DNA of 64,000 nucleotides from NCBI RefSeq assembly GCF_004769195.1, contig NZ_RQET01000013.1, forward strand, positions 233,500 through 297,499, in the 5' to 3' direction. The notes beneath the pieces were generated by a model. That model did no database searches. It saw nothing but the letters and a program-made list of their open reading frames with translations, and was not told the origin of the DNA. Of this stretch, positions 7,912 to 18,200 are shown in pieces. The first letter of the stretch is position 1, and every line of letters begins with the position of its first letter. The position numbers and the translations under genes are program-made. Source of the DNA: Leptospira fletcheri (lineage in GTDB: Bacteria; Spirochaetota; Leptospiria; Leptospirales; Leptospiraceae).

Positions 7912-9627
7912 ATGAAATCTTGGTATTCTCGTTTAGGTCTCAAAATAAAACTTACTCTCCTGTTTTCATCTCTGCTATTGCCCATTTTGATGATTCTCGG
8001 ACTTTCCCTTTTAAACTCCTCCTCCCGAATTCGAGATATAGAAACCATTCACAACGATAGGCTCATACCGCTAAAACAATTAAAGTCCATATCGGACTAC
8101 TATGCGATTTCTATCGTCGATTGCGTGCATAAAGTGCGTAGCGGCGCGGTCTCGTTCTCTCAAGGCAGAGAAAACATCGTTCAGGCACAAGCCGGAATAA
8201 AGAAAGAATGGACGGCGTATCTTTCCACTCAATTGGTTGCCGAGGAGACGCAGATCATCGAAGAGTTGAAACCGTTGTTTGCCGCGGCGGACAAGGCGGT
8301 GGAAGAAGGCAAAAAAACGATGGAATCCGAAGACCAACAACAGCTGGTAGAATTCGCCGAGAAAATACTTTATCCGAATATCGATCCGGTCACGGAAAAG
8401 ATAGAGAGGCTGATTCAGGTTCAATTGAAGATAACCGAAAGAATCTATACGAAAGCGGAACTAGAGTACGAATACAGCATCGGAATATTTACCGTTACTT
8501 CCATTGCTACGATCGCCTACATTCTCATCGCCTCCATCTCCTTTTCATTGCGCCTAGTAAAAGGACTTACGACGGTGACTTCTTCCATAAAAAATGCGGA
8601 TTTCAGTAAGATCGTCGATGTGCAGCATGACGACAGGAATAAGGACGAACTTTATCTGTTGCTCATCGCCTTCCAGGAATTCCAGGAAAAAGTAAAGAAT
8701 ATGTTAAGTACGATCTTTTCCTTTTCCGAATCCATATTATCCGCTTCCGAAGAACTTTCCAAATCCAGCGATCACCTTTCTTCGAACGCCCAGACTGAAT
8801 CGGCCTCCGCGGAACAGATATCCGCATCCGTCGAGGAAATCAGCGCAGGAATGGAACAGGTGACCCGAAACGCCGAGGAGCAATATTCCTCCATTGCGTC
8901 CTTTTCCGGAGAAATGAAAACGTTGGACACGTTGATCAACAGAGTCGGAGATGCTGTCCAAGGTTCCCTACAAAGCGTTTCCGAAATGGTTCAAAAAGTG
9001 GAAGGCGGAAAGAATACCATGGGCAATCTTTCCGGAAGCATGGGTAAGATCGAAAACAGTTCCGTGGAAATGAGATCCATCACCGCCATCATCAAGGAAA
9101 TTTCCGAAAAAGTGAATCTTCTCGCTTTGAACGCCGCGATCGAAGCCGCCAGAGCAGGAGAGCACGGACGCGGTTTTGCCGTCGTCGCATCCGAAATCAC
9201 AAGATTGGCCGAGCAGACCGATGAAAGCGCCAAAACCATAGAGGAATTGATAAAAACCAGTAATGCCGAGATCGAATCGGGAAAAGGATTCGTGGAAAAC
9301 TCCGTCAAGGTTTATGCGGGAATTCTGGACGGCCTTCGGTCGATAAAAGAATCCTCCGACAATATCGTTCAGATCATGCAATTGCAGCAGGAAAAGAAGG
9401 AAACCATCCGCGGAGCGGTACAGTTGGTGGATTCGAAATCCGCGGAAATACGAACCTCCGTCAAGGAACAGAAAGTGGCGATCGTCGAAACTGCAAATGC
9501 CGTCGCCAATATTTCGGTTACCGTTCAGAGCAGCGCTGCCAATTCGGAAGAGATCGCGGCAAGCGCTTCAGGACTTTTGAATATAGCGAAAAATCTTCGG
9601 GAAACTATGAGCTTCCTGAAGACCTAA
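7912..9627 (+). CDS. Methyl-accepting chemotaxis protein
   Basis: A transmembrane chemoreceptor that signals to CheA/CheW. In its 571 residues: TM1 at about 12-32, a helical sensor region of the 4HB_MCP type at about 33-182, TM2 at about 184-207, a HAMP-like linker to about 262, then the coiled-coil signalling domain. The conserved hairpin tip ([20 protein letters not shown] and following) lies near residues 400-430. Alternating Gln/Glu heptads ([20 protein letters not shown]) look like methylation sites. The C-terminus (SFLKT) has no CheR-docking pentapeptide. AAGGA at 7899-7903 supports the ATG start. Confidence 0.93.
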   Translation: MKSWYSRLGLKIKLTLLFSSLLLPILMILGLSLLNSSSRIRDIETIHNDRLIPLKQLKSISDYYAISIVDCVHKVRSGAVSFSQGRENIVQAQAGIKKEWTAYLSTQLVAEETQIIEELKPLFAAADKAVEEGKKTMESEDQQQLVEFAEKILYPNIDPVTEKIERLIQVQLKITERIYTKAELEYEYSIGIFTVTSIATIAYILIASISFSLRLVKGLTTVTSSIKNADFSKIVDVQHDDRNKDELYLLLIAFQEFQEKVKNMLSTIFSFSESILSASEELSKSSDHLSSNAQTESASAEQISASVEEISAGMEQVTRNAEEQYSSIASFSGEMKTLDTLINRVGDAVQGSLQSVSEMVQKVEGGKNTMGNLSGSMGKIENSSVEMRSITAIIKEISEKVNLLALNAAIEAARAGEHGRGFAVVASEITRLAEQTDESAKTIEELIKTSNAEIESGKGFVENSVKVYAGILDGLRSIKESSDNIVQIMQLQQEKKETIRGAVQLVDSKSAEIRTSVKEQKVAIVETANAVANISVTVQSSAANSEEIAASASGLLNIAKNLRETMSFLKT

Positions 9628-9652
9628 ACCGCTCTCGGCACCCGTCTTCCGT

Positions 9653-10393
9653 CTATTGTTCCGTCTTGTCCGGGGACGGAAGTGCATCTATCTTTCGTAA
9701 TATATAAAATACGGGAAAATGCAGGATCAAATCCCAGGTAAGCGAAAGAAAAATCACCGCTATAATCAAAGCCAAACCGAAAAAAGAGGAAATGAAATTC
9801 GGAAACGAAGAGAATATGTACAGAACGAAGAAGGGAACAAAAAATACCAGAAAAGAAGTCCACGCGACCTGGAGATAGTCGGATCTTCTCAGATATCTTC
9901 CCAACGAGGCCAAGCCTTGCACTACGCTTAGTCTAGCGATCAAAATAGGTACCAGAGTAAATAAGATCAGACCGATCGCAAAAGGAAGAAGAATATAGAG
10001 CCTCTCTAACTCGGGCGGCAAAGGGGTTTTCGGATCCTTAACATAGCTTTCAAGATACGGCTTTAACTTCGGACTCACGAAAGGACTGACGACAAAATCG
10101 ATCAGTAATACCACCGCAAAGCTGAAGAGGATCATCGAAACGAAAAACCGGAGATATGAGCCCCATTGTACCGGCTTTTCGGGCGTCAAATTCGATCGTA
10201 TTTCGTAGCCATTCGCGGCATAAGTACCGACCACTCCAAAAAAGAGAGCGATACCTAAAAGTAGGGAAAGGCCGGCCCCTCCCTGCAAAGCGGGCTGCAC
10301 ATACATGAATCCGATCAGGAGAAGGGATCTTATCGTGATAATGTTACGGACTTTCCTAAGAGTTGAAATGAATTGAAGGTATTGTTTAAGCAT
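9653..10393 (-). CDS. Multi-pass membrane protein, Yip1-like
   Basis: A 246-residue protein with about five hydrophobic segments (around residues 22-56, 84-106, 131-150, 175-197 and 203-232) separated by charged loops. The arrangement, with a short cytosolic N-terminus followed by paired helices, resembles bacterial YIP1/DUF-type membrane proteins, but no diagnostic motif is visible. It converges on the chemoreceptor gene with 25 bases between them and appears monocistronic. Function unknown. Confidence 0.55.
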   Translation of the reverse strand: MLKQYLQFISTLRKVRNIITIRSLLLIGFMYVQPALQGGAGLSLLLGIALFFGVVGTYAANGYEIRSNLTPEKPVQWGSYLRFFVSMILFSFAVVLLIDFVVSPFVSPKLKPYLESYVKDPKTPLPPELERLYILLPFAIGLILFTLVPILIARLSVVQGLASLGRYLRRSDYLQVAWTSFLVFFVPFFVLYIFSSFPNFISSFFGLALIIAVIFLSLTWDLILHFPVFYILRKIDALPSPDKTEQ

Positions 10394-10561
10394 CTCTCAA
10401 AATATCCCGATCAGGATTCGTCTTTTCTCCCGCATCGTCCGGCCAAAAAATCGCGTTAACTCTTCAGACTTTTAACGCCCGCCTATACCGAAAATAGAAA
10501 CATCGCCGCCGGAATCAAGTCGGACACGATCGTCTCGAGATCTTTCCGTCCGTTTTGCAAA

Positions 10562-11593
10562 TCAGGGAGATACGATGATACGGATAGGATTTCCTTTCCG
10601 ATCTTCCAGATCCCTCAATCCGGAATTGATCTCCTGCAGACCTAGGATTCCTGTAATGGATTTGGAAAGATTCAACTTACCCGCAACGTACAAATCGATC
10701 AGTTCGGGGATAGCCCTCCTGTCAGAACCGTAGGAGCCTGCGATCGTAATCTGCTTCTCGATGATCGAAAACGGAATCGCGAACGTAAGCGGATCCCTGC
10801 CGATCCCTACCATGACCATTCTTCCCCCGGGATTCATCGCTCTTAAAGATTCTTGAATATTCGAAGTCCTTCCGGAAAAATCGGCCAAAACGTCTATCCC
10901 TTTGGAGATTTCCTTCAACGTTTTTCCCGCATTTTTTACTTCCTTTAGATTGATCGCTTCATCGGCGCCGTATGCCAACGCGTTCTGCAAAGCTCCTCGA
11001 TCCACATCCAAAGCGATCACCTTACCGCTCGTCAAAGCCCTCGCAATCGCGACTCCGTGAATCCCCAATCCTCCGCACCCGAAGACAGCAACGCTCTCGC
11101 CGTCCTGAATCCTTCCCCGAAACTTGATCGCATTATAAGGAGTCGAAACGGCATCCGCCAATATAGCCCCCTGCTCGAACGGAATCTTGTCCGGTAACGA
11201 ATAAAGGTATCTCTCCTCTACCACGTTATATTCGGCAAAACTCCCTTCTCGATCGAACCCGAAGACTCCCAAATTCTTGCATAGATTTTCGCGCCCGTTA
11301 AGACAATGTGCGCACTCGCCGCAACTTGTTCCCGCCGCAATCACTACTCTATCACCTTTTTTGAATTTACTTACCGACTCTCCAGTATCTTCCACGATTC
11401 CCGAAGCTTCGTGCCCGGGAATCTGGGGATAATGGCTACATTTCAGAGTTCCGTGTAAAACAAGATGAACGTCGGACCCGCAGATTCCGCACGCCTTTAT
11501 CCTGACCTTAACCGAAGTGGGTCCCAAACGAGGGACTTCGACTTCCCGAATTTCTAAAGTTCTTTTACCGGATTCCAATACTGCGGCTTTCAT
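10562..11593 (-). CDS. Zinc-dependent alcohol dehydrogenase (MDR superfamily)
   Basis: Medium-chain dehydrogenase oxidising an alcohol or polyol with NAD(P). The 343-residue protein shows catalytic zinc ligands in CGICGSD (C38) and GHEASG (H61, E62), the structural zinc cysteines C91, C94, C97 and C105, and the nucleotide motif GCGGLG at about 171-176. An acidic residue follows the second strand (ALDVD), which favours NAD over NADP. Overall pattern is closest to the sorbitol/threonine-dehydrogenase-like group; the true substrate is unknown. It is monocistronic, and 267 bases separate it from the divergent thioesterase gene. Confidence 0.9.
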   Translation of the reverse strand: MKAAVLESGKRTLEIREVEVPRLGPTSVKVRIKACGICGSDVHLVLHGTLKCSHYPQIPGHEASGIVEDTGESVSKFKKGDRVVIAAGTSCGECAHCLNGRENLCKNLGVFGFDREGSFAEYNVVEERYLYSLPDKIPFEQGAILADAVSTPYNAIKFRGRIQDGESVAVFGCGGLGIHGVAIARALTSGKVIALDVDRGALQNALAYGADEAINLKEVKNAGKTLKEISKGIDVLADFSGRTSNIQESLRAMNPGGRMVMVGIGRDPLTFAIPFSIIEKQITIAGSYGSDRRAIPELIDLYVAGKLNLSKSITGILGLQEINSGLRDLEDRKGNPIRIIVSP

Positions 11594-11860
11594 AAAAACT
11601 CCAATCCAAACGCTACGTAGAATAGAATCCGGGAAACTCCGGTCAAGGGATTCTCGCGCTTGGAATTCCCAGGCAAGCCGTGATCGTTTGAAGAGAAAAC
11701 CATCGGTGAGAATTTTCGGACGGGCTCGATCGTTCGAGACTTAGCGATGTTCGGTCGGATCCTTCCGAAACGAGGTACCGATTTCCTCCTTGTCCCGTTT
11801 TCAAAAAGGTTTTCCATGGTACTGTAAGTCATCCTTTCGTATTATTAAAGGAAATACCCT

Positions 11861-12445
11861 ATGGTAGAAGAACAGATCTATCGACAAATCAAAGCCAGCC
11901 AAAACGGGCAGGATTGGCATCACACGAACTGCTTCGGCTGTGGACCGGACAATCCAAAAGGACTGCATGCAAGCTTTCCCTTTCACGAAGCTTCGGGAGA
12001 AGTCAGGTTCAGTTTCGTAATGGAAAAAGGTTTTGAAGGCGCACCGGGTTTCACCCACGGAGGCGCCTTGGCCACATTAATGGACGAGGCCCAAGGGGTC
12101 CTTTGCTTTCACCTCGGGCATTTCGTTATGACGGACCAACTCTACATGAGGTATCTCAAAGCATGTCCGCTCGGAGCGGAAATAGAAGTCCGCTGTTGGG
12201 TCACGATGGTTCGCAGGAGAAGATTGTATACCAAGGGAACGGTCCATCTCAAGAAGACCGGGGAGCTATTGCTTTCCTCGAAGGCTCGTTGGTACGACAT
12301 GCCTGAAAAAGTCTTTGCAAGAATGTTCCAGGGCACATCCTTTCCGATAAAGATGATCGCGCAGGTTCTGGAAGAGAATCAAAAGCGCGGAAAAGAGATC
12401 CGGAAACGACTTAAAAAAGAAAGGGCAAGGCAGGAAGGAAAATAA
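11861..12445 (+). CDS. Hotdog-fold thioesterase (PaaI/4HBT-like)
   Basis: Likely hydrolyses an acyl-CoA. The 194-residue protein carries the PaaI-type hotdog core: an N-terminal [12 protein letters not shown] block (residues 24-35), the HGG motif at 66-68 following GFT, and the acidic residue D75 in ATLMDEAQG on the hotdog helix. The CxGCGxxNPxGL opening is shared with many thioesterase-superfamily proteins. A charged Lys/Arg-rich tail occupies the last 25 residues. The GST gene follows 56 bases downstream in the same direction; shared transcription is possible. Confidence 0.83.
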   Translation: MVEEQIYRQIKASQNGQDWHHTNCFGCGPDNPKGLHASFPFHEASGEVRFSFVMEKGFEGAPGFTHGGALATLMDEAQGVLCFHLGHFVMTDQLYMRYLKACPLGAEIEVRCWVTMVRRRRLYTKGTVHLKKTGELLLSSKARWYDMPEKVFARMFQGTSFPIKMIAQVLEENQKRGKEIRKRLKKERARQEGK

Positions 12446-12501
12446 TCGAATTCCCGGATTCGAAGACCGGTCTAATAAATCATCCAAGAAGGAGAGAGCG
12501 A

Positions 12502-13119
12502 TTGATCGAACTATATACTGCAGGAACGCCGAATGGAAAAAAGGTTTCCATCATGCTGGAAGAAATCGGACTTCCCTATTCCGTCCGAGCCTTGGACCTG
12601 GGTAAACTGGAGCAAAAAGAGGATTGGTTCTTAAGAATCAATCCGAACGGACGAATCCCTGCGATCGTGGATAAGGACAACGGAGACTTTGCAGTATTCG
12701 AATCCGGGGCCATACTGATCTATCTTGCGGAAAAGACAGGTAAATTGCTTTCCAAGGATCCGAAGCAAAGGTCCGTAACTTTACAGTGGTTGATGTTTCA
12801 AATGGGCGGTGTAGGTCCCATGCAAGGACAGGCGAATTTTTTCCTGAGGTATGCGACCGAGAAAATTCCCTTCGCTATTCAAAGATACCAGAATGAAACC
12901 AAGCGACTCTATTCCGTTTTGGAAAAGCGTCTTCACAACTCGGAGTATTTGGCCGGTTCGGAACTTTCCATAGCGGACATAGCGACTTGGCCCTGGGTTT
13001 ACGGACATACCTATTCGGAAGTTTCTCTAGACGATTTTCCGAAGCTCAAAGAATGGCAGGATAGACTTGGAGTTCGTCCGGCCTTTCAGAAAGGAAAAGA
13101 AGTCCCGGTCAAAGCCTAA
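12502..13119 (+). CDS. Glutathione S-transferase family protein (YfcG/YghU-like)
   Basis: A cytosolic protein of 205 residues with an N-terminal thioredoxin-like domain ([23 protein letters not shown]) containing the glutathione-binding FESGAI motif near residues 67-72, and an all-helical C-terminal domain with the GST capping motif [10 protein letters not shown]. The [14 protein letters not shown] stretch is characteristic of the YfcG/YghU/Ure2-like branch, which often has disulfide-bond reductase activity. The start is a TTG at 12502 with AGGAGAG upstream. Substrate unknown. Confidence 0.88.
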   Translation: MIELYTAGTPNGKKVSIMLEEIGLPYSVRALDLGKLEQKEDWFLRINPNGRIPAIVDKDNGDFAVFESGAILIYLAEKTGKLLSKDPKQRSVTLQWLMFQMGGVGPMQGQANFFLRYATEKIPFAIQRYQNETKRLYSVLEKRLHNSEYLAGSELSIADIATWPWVYGHTYSEVSLDDFPKLKEWQDRLGVRPAFQKGKEVPVKA

Positions 13120-13130
13120 AAAAGATCAGA

Positions 13131-13153
13131 ACGTCGGGAAAACTTCCCGGCGT
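13131..13153. terminator. Hairpin between convergent genes
   Basis: ACGTCGGGAA (13131-13140) pairs with TTCCCGGCGT (13144-13153) around a three-base loop, with one G-T wobble. On the minus strand a T-rich tract follows (complement of the A-run at 13118-13123). It sits between the convergent GST and membrane-protein genes and probably ends transcription from one or both sides. Confidence 0.5.
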
Positions 13154-13171
13154 CCTTTGCTTATCGTCCGT

Positions 13172-13558
13172 TCATTTCCTAGCTGCGTCTATGGAGGCTC
13201 CCACCGTAACGGAAACGAATAGGATCATAAAGTATCTCAGTCCGATCTGAACGAAATAATCGCCCAGAGTCATTTTGGACATAGGCACCAAAATCAACAG
13301 ATCCAAGCCTAGATTTTCCACCAACCAGATCAAACCGATTGCCGCAAACGTTTGGAACGCGGGAAGAGCAACCCGCTTTGCCATAAGGAATAAAAAAAAG
13401 CATCCGGACGCTCCTCCCACCAGGAGCATTACCGTCTTAAATAGAAAAATATCTCCCCTCAGTTTTCCTTCCGGAGTGTAAAACCCGAAAGCCGCTAGGA
13501 ACGGAATCAACCATACCAAAAAACCGAATAAAAGAATCCGGACTGTATTGTTTTTCAC
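13172..13558 (-). CDS. Small four-helix membrane protein (DUF5367-like)
   Basis: A 128-residue protein starting at a GTG (13558), chosen because GGAGG lies eight bases upstream; the frame is open to 13612 but has no better site. It has four hydrophobic segments (about residues 7-26, 36-58, 67-88 and 98-120) with short loops. The pattern RILLFGFLVWLIPFLAAFGFY and TPEGKL resembles DUF5367 membrane proteins of unknown function; this match is from memory. It lies 43 bases upstream of the start-proximal end of no other gene and 64 bases from the kinase stop, in the same direction. Confidence 0.5.
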   Translation of the reverse strand: MKNNTVRILLFGFLVWLIPFLAAFGFYTPEGKLRGDIFLFKTVMLLVGGASGCFFLFLMAKRVALPAFQTFAAIGLIWLVENLGLDLLILVPMSKMTLGDYFVQIGLRYFMILFVSVTVGASIDAARK

Positions 13559-13621
13559 GAAATGAACCTCCGAAACGCAGTTCAGTTCAACGGAAAAGAG
13601 CCGGGTGTCCATCCAAAATCG

Positions 13622-15514
13622 TCAATTTGGAGCGGTAGGAAGCCGGACTTTAAAAGTGGTCCTTCCGGATTTGGACTCCACATGAATCGTACCGTTGTTC
13701 CGTTCCAGGATCTTACGGCAAATATCCAAGCCGAGGCCGCTCCCTTCCCCCTGAGGTTTTGTGGTAAAGAAAGGCTCGAAAATTCTTTCCCGAATCTCCG
13801 TGGGAATTCCCGGTCCGTTATCCGTTATAAATACGTCCAAAAATCCGCCCTGAGGACGCGTCTCCAATTCCAAACGTCCCTTGTACGAGATGGCCTGAAA
13901 CGCATTATTGATAAGATTGGCCCAGACCTGCGTCAATTGGTCCGCTTGTCCGAAAGCGATCGAAGGATCGTGGAATTTTCGGACGATCTCCACACCCTGC
14001 TTTACTTTACCGTAATATAAGGTAAGAACCAGCTCCAACTGTTCCCTTACATCCACTTCGGTTGCTCCGGAATGGTCCTGATAGATATACGTCTTTAACG
14101 CCCGTATAACATGGGAAGCCTTGTTCGCAGCCTCCCGAATCACATTACTATGTCGGAATATTCCGGAAAGATGAACAGCATTTGCCACGATCACGGGAAA
14201 TCTTTCCTTATCGGCACTGGCGATCATTTCGGACAGATCCTTCCCCTCGATTCCCAGCTCGGCCAAATTGTCCGCGAGAGAATTCGCCTTGACGAAACCT
14301 TCCTGCTTCAATTGGTCCCTGATATGTTTCCGCTTTTTTCTTTCCTCCGCGGAATCATAGAATTCCGGCAATACACTTCCTTTGAAAAACAACATTTTCC
14401 AGAAGTTTTTCTCCTCATCGTTAAATAAGGAGAATTCCTTCAATAACGTTTCCCACGCGTCCCTAAAAACGGACTGAATCCCTTCGTTCGAAGAGATAAT
14501 GGCTCCTAACGGAGTATTCACTTCGTGAGCGATCCCGGCGATCAATTGTCCGAGAACGGCCATCTTCTCGGATTGTACAAGCTGCCCTTGGGTAGATTTT
14601 AATTCGATCAAAGCATTCTTCAAATTTCGAATCGTACTTTCTAGATGACTATTGCTCGCATTTAGCTGTTCCGTGCGGAGGGAAACCTTAATTTCCAATT
14701 CCTCGTTCAGTCTTTTTATCTGTTCCTCGGATCTTTTCCTTTCCGAAACATCCCGAACGATGGCCTGGATCACGTCCGCATCGCCGAATCTGACCGAATT
14801 CAGAGTCACTTCCGCGGAAAAATTCGTTCTATCCTTTCTGCAATGAGTCCATTCAAAGGTCTGGGGTTGACCGGACATCGCCAGCCCGATTTTGTGGATG
14901 GCGGCCTCCGCGGAATTGGATCCGTCCGGCTGGAACTCCGGGGAAAAATCCACCGGTGAATGTCCGATCATCTCCTCCTTCGTACAGCCGAATATCTCCT
15001 CCGTCCTGGGATTACAGTCTAAGAAAATCCGGCCGTCGAAGATGAAGATCGCGTCCCCTGCCGCCTCAAACAAGGTTCTGAACTTACGTTCATTTTCTCG
15101 GAGCGCCTTTTGTATCTCGGCTCGCTTCACCAAAGTCTCGGCCAATCTGCGTTCCGTACGTTTCTTTTCGGTAATATCTTCGAAAGTTAAGACGAGTCCG
15201 TCCACAGACTCATGCTCGTCCAATATAGGAGCGACCTTTGCGTGTATTTGAAAAGACGATTCGGATAGCGAGGTGAAATAAGGTCCTTCGTATTCATAGG
15301 TCTCTCCGGAATACGCATGAGTCAGCATGTTGACCAGGTTTTCATCCCGAAAATCGCTGAACGAGGATCCGATCAGATCTTCGCCCCGCATTCCTAGAAT
15401 TCTCAAAGCAGCTACGTTCGCGTCCACGACTTCCCCTCTACGATTGAAAATAATTAAACCGATAGGAGATTGTTCGAAAATCGTGCGATATACTTTATCC
15501 TGCGAACGGTCCAT
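13622..15514 (-). CDS. Cytoplasmic PAS-PAS sensor histidine kinase
   Basis: A 630-residue sensor without membrane segments. Residues about 10-125 form a PAS/PAC unit (GLIIFNRRGEVVDANVAALRILG), about 135-255 a second PAS/PAC unit (AIFIFDGRIFLDCNPRTEEIFG), then a coiled coil (about 258-310), a dimerisation region with the H box GIAHEVNTPLGA containing the phospho-acceptor histidine, and a C-terminal HATPase domain with N box LINNAFQAIS, G1 DNGPGIP and G2 GEGSGLGLDI. The 200-residue stretch between H and N boxes is longer than usual. No partner response regulator is adjacent. AGGA before the ATG supports the start. Confidence 0.93.
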   Translation of the reverse strand: MDRSQDKVYRTIFEQSPIGLIIFNRRGEVVDANVAALRILGMRGEDLIGSSFSDFRDENLVNMLTHAYSGETYEYEGPYFTSLSESSFQIHAKVAPILDEHESVDGLVLTFEDITEKKRTERRLAETLVKRAEIQKALRENERKFRTLFEAAGDAIFIFDGRIFLDCNPRTEEIFGCTKEEMIGHSPVDFSPEFQPDGSNSAEAAIHKIGLAMSGQPQTFEWTHCRKDRTNFSAEVTLNSVRFGDADVIQAIVRDVSERKRSEEQIKRLNEELEIKVSLRTEQLNASNSHLESTIRNLKNALIELKSTQGQLVQSEKMAVLGQLIAGIAHEVNTPLGAIISSNEGIQSVFRDAWETLLKEFSLFNDEEKNFWKMLFFKGSVLPEFYDSAEERKKRKHIRDQLKQEGFVKANSLADNLAELGIEGKDLSEMIASADKERFPVIVANAVHLSGIFRHSNVIREAANKASHVIRALKTYIYQDHSGATEVDVREQLELVLTLYYGKVKQGVEIVRKFHDPSIAFGQADQLTQVWANLINNAFQAISYKGRLELETRPQGGFLDVFITDNGPGIPTEIRERIFEPFFTTKPQGEGSGLGLDICRKILERNNGTIHVESKSGRTTFKVRLPTAPN

Positions 15515-15669
15515 GAAAAATCCTAAGAGATGACGCGGCTTTATACCGTACTATATTTTTTATTCTATGACAATCCAGTATATTTTCGGATCCTACCATG
15601 CCTGGTAGTGGAGAGATGAGGCATAAATTCCGTTCGACAGAGAAGAATACGGGTTTTATTCTTCGTCCC

Positions 15670-16821
15670 ATGCCGAACGAGCGGACTCTTTCTTTTTTCT
15701 TATTCTGGATCTTTCTTCTCCGCTGTTCCGGTAAAACCGACAATTTCGGACCTAGAATATTGAAAGCCGACAGAACAGGCTCCGGAGTCGTCGTTTTCGT
15801 TCCCGGTTATAAGGGTTCGGAATTGATCTCTTCATCCGGAAAACGATTGTGGCTCGGTCCTTCCCAGGCATTCGCTTTTTCGACACCGGATTTGTCTCTT
15901 AGGGATGGTGACGGAATCATGGCCGGGGATATCCTCTCTTCCGTTACCGCAATTCCAGGAATCCTAGACGTTAAAGTATATTCTCCTTGGTTAAAGCGCC
16001 TAGAATCGGAGGCGGGCCTTGCCTCCTATGTATTTCCTTACGATTGGAGAAAGGATAACGGAAATACTTCTCTTTTACTCGAGACGTTTTTGGAGCGGGT
16101 CAAAAAAGAGTCGGGCGGAACGGCTCCCGTCGTGGTGGGACATAGCAACGGGGGAACCCTCACATTGAGTGTCCTCAACCGAAGGCCGGATCTGATCTCG
16201 AAAGCGATTTTTGTAGGAGCTCCTTTTCATTCGGGAATCGGATTCTTGGAAGATTTGATGCTTCCGCAATCGACGGGATTGAACGGAAAAATCGCCGATC
16301 CATGCGTCGTTTCCACGTTTGCAAGCGTGTACACGTTCTTTCCACGGGAAGAAAGTTTTGACACCCGAGAAGTTTTGAGTGATGCGAAGGGAAAATTCGT
16401 AGAGAATCGATTTTTCCGAGCCTCCTTTTGGAAGGAACACGGACTGGGTCCGTTCAGTAAGACCGCCTCTTGCTCGAACCTACCGGAGGAAAAAGAATTC
16501 CAACAACGCTTGGACCGGGCCAAAACGTTTCGAGACTCTCTGACAGCCACAACGGGAAAAAATCGACCCTCCGTATTGGTCGTTCGGGCCGTAAATCGAC
16601 CGACTCTTCGCGTACTTACCGGCGAAAAAACGACCGAAGGATGGAAATGGGATTTCGAGAAAGCCAAAAGGACGAACGGTGACGGAAGGGTGACTGCCGA
16701 AAGCGCTCTACCTCCCCCAGGAATCGAATACGAACTCTTCGAATCGGAAGCGGAACATTCCAAACTTTTGAGCGATACCAAAGTGCAGGACAGGATTCTC
16801 GATTTCAGTCGGACCAAATGA
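15670..16821 (+). CDS. Alpha/beta-hydrolase lipase/LCAT-like protein
   Basis: A probable esterase, lipase or acyltransferase of 383 residues. The nucleophile elbow GHSNGG is clear, preceded by VVFVPGYKGSEL (oxyanion region) and YVFPYDWRKD, a pairing typical of LCAT-like and related lipases. A histidine in the final 20 residues (EAEHSKLL) is a candidate for the catalytic His. The N-terminus (MPNERTLSFFLFWIFLLRCSG) looks like an export signal, possibly a lipoprotein, although Arg directly before the Cys is atypical. The frame opens at 15598; the ATG at 15670 was chosen to place the signal at the N-terminus. No strong ribosome site is seen at either. Confidence 0.7.
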   Translation: MPNERTLSFFLFWIFLLRCSGKTDNFGPRILKADRTGSGVVVFVPGYKGSELISSSGKRLWLGPSQAFAFSTPDLSLRDGDGIMAGDILSSVTAIPGILDVKVYSPWLKRLESEAGLASYVFPYDWRKDNGNTSLLLETFLERVKKESGGTAPVVVGHSNGGTLTLSVLNRRPDLISKAIFVGAPFHSGIGFLEDLMLPQSTGLNGKIADPCVVSTFASVYTFFPREESFDTREVLSDAKGKFVENRFFRASFWKEHGLGPFSKTASCSNLPEEKEFQQRLDRAKTFRDSLTATTGKNRPSVLVVRAVNRPTLRVLTGEKTTEGWKWDFEKAKRTNGDGRVTAESALPPPGIEYELFESEAEHSKLLSDTKVQDRILDFSRTK

Positions 16822-17006
16822 GGGAGTTTCCGATCCGCAGGTCCGCCGAGAATTTCGACGAGCCGGAACTCTTTTTTCGATAAAAACCCGCGCCTACCGG
16901 CCCTCCGATCAAAGAACCGAATGTTTGAATCCGGGAATCTTTCACGTCTATCTTATTAGGGAGAAAGATCCCGCACTTTCGATTTTTCATAGGCCGTTCG
17001 TACATC

Positions 17007-18176
17007 ATGGATTTAAAAGAACAGAATTCAAGGGAGATAAACTGGATCGCCGATCCGGCACAAAGGTTTCAGCTCGTCAAAGCCTACTTATTGAATCATA
17101 CCGTTTCCATCAAAAAGCCCCCTTATTTTTTCGAGGCAATCGTCGTCGAAAGTTTCGAAAAAGAAAATCTGCTATTGATCCATATTCCTACCGGAATCAA
17201 ACTCGTAAAAGGGGAATCGATCTCTTTTTTTAAGACTTTTGCGAAGTACCTCCAGCTCGATTGCGTTTTCGAGAAGGAATACGAAGAGTACAACTATCTT
17301 TTCCGTCTTGTGAACATAGGGATCACCGAAACGGCTCGGGAAGAAGATAGAATTCCCGTACCGTCGGAAGTGGCCTTTGCCAGCAATTTAGTGACCTATA
17401 AATTCTTTCCGGGAGACAAAAAAGAAAAAATCCCGAACATAGTGACGGAACTCTTTTCCAAATACCAGGAGAAATTGAGAGAAGGCAATTTTCCCGATTT
17501 ACACATCGATAAGTTCGGATTCGTTTCGAACCGCAAATTGGAAGTGGTGCGGAAGACGCAAAAGATCCTTTACATTCGCAATTCCGCCGATCCGGAAAAT
17601 TTTCGTTCTAAAGATCCGTCCTTCGTCGACTTCGCCAAGGAAATCGTTTCCGACATCCCCTTGGCTATACAAACTTATAAGAACGAGAACATAAAGTCGG
17701 AAGTCATCATACCCATCGTTTATAGCGACGGCCATTGTGAACCTTTCCCGTTAGGCGTAATTTCTCTTCATAGTTCCGAAAAGAATATCCTCGAAGAGGA
17801 AATGCGGGAGCTAGCCTCCGTTGCGAACGAAATAACCGACGTCATCAAAACCTGGAATACATTCCGGACTACGACCTCGTATAAGATCCTGGATATCTCC
17901 AAGAAAGGAATGTGCGTTCGGATTCAGGACAAGAAGTTGGCCGATTTGCTTCCGAAATTCAAAACGATAGAATTGGATATCCTTTTCAGAAAGCAGCGAC
18001 CTCTTCCTATTTCCGGAGAAATACGTTGGTGGAAAAAAGACGAAAAGGGAGCGTTGATTCTCGGCTTAGAATTCCACAAAAACCCGGAAAAGGCGTTAGA
18101 GACGAAAAGACTGGAAAAGAATACGGATATTCTGACGCAGCAGTTCAAAAAAATCATCAGCAAACGTGTCTCTTAA
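17007..18176 (+). CDS. DUF1577 / PilZ-like domain protein
   Basis: A 389-residue soluble protein. The overall layout matches the DUF1577 family, which I know from Leptospira: a central region with a conserved DKFGFVSNRKLEVVRKTQ block, a GAF-like stretch, and a C-terminal PilZ-like barrel (about residues 290-370) with DISKKGMCV and GLEFHK. PilZ domains bind cyclic di-GMP, but the N-terminal RxxxR motif normally required is not obvious here, so binding is doubtful. The N-terminal 110 residues also read as a YcgR-like barrel (IAVESFEKENLLLIHIPTGIKLVKGE). Possible role in motility or surface regulation is inference. Confidence 0.7.
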   Translation: MDLKEQNSREINWIADPAQRFQLVKAYLLNHTVSIKKPPYFFEAIVVESFEKENLLLIHIPTGIKLVKGESISFFKTFAKYLQLDCVFEKEYEEYNYLFRLVNIGITETAREEDRIPVPSEVAFASNLVTYKFFPGDKKEKIPNIVTELFSKYQEKLREGNFPDLHIDKFGFVSNRKLEVVRKTQKILYIRNSADPENFRSKDPSFVDFAKEIVSDIPLAIQTYKNENIKSEVIIPIVYSDGHCEPFPLGVISLHSSEKNILEEEMRELASVANEITDVIKTWNTFRTTTSYKILDISKKGMCVRIQDKKLADLLPKFKTIELDILFRKQRPLPISGEIRWWKKDEKGALILGLEFHKNPEKALETKRLEKNTDILTQQFKKIISKRVS

Positions 18177-18200
18177 AAGACGTCGATATGCGACCTACAT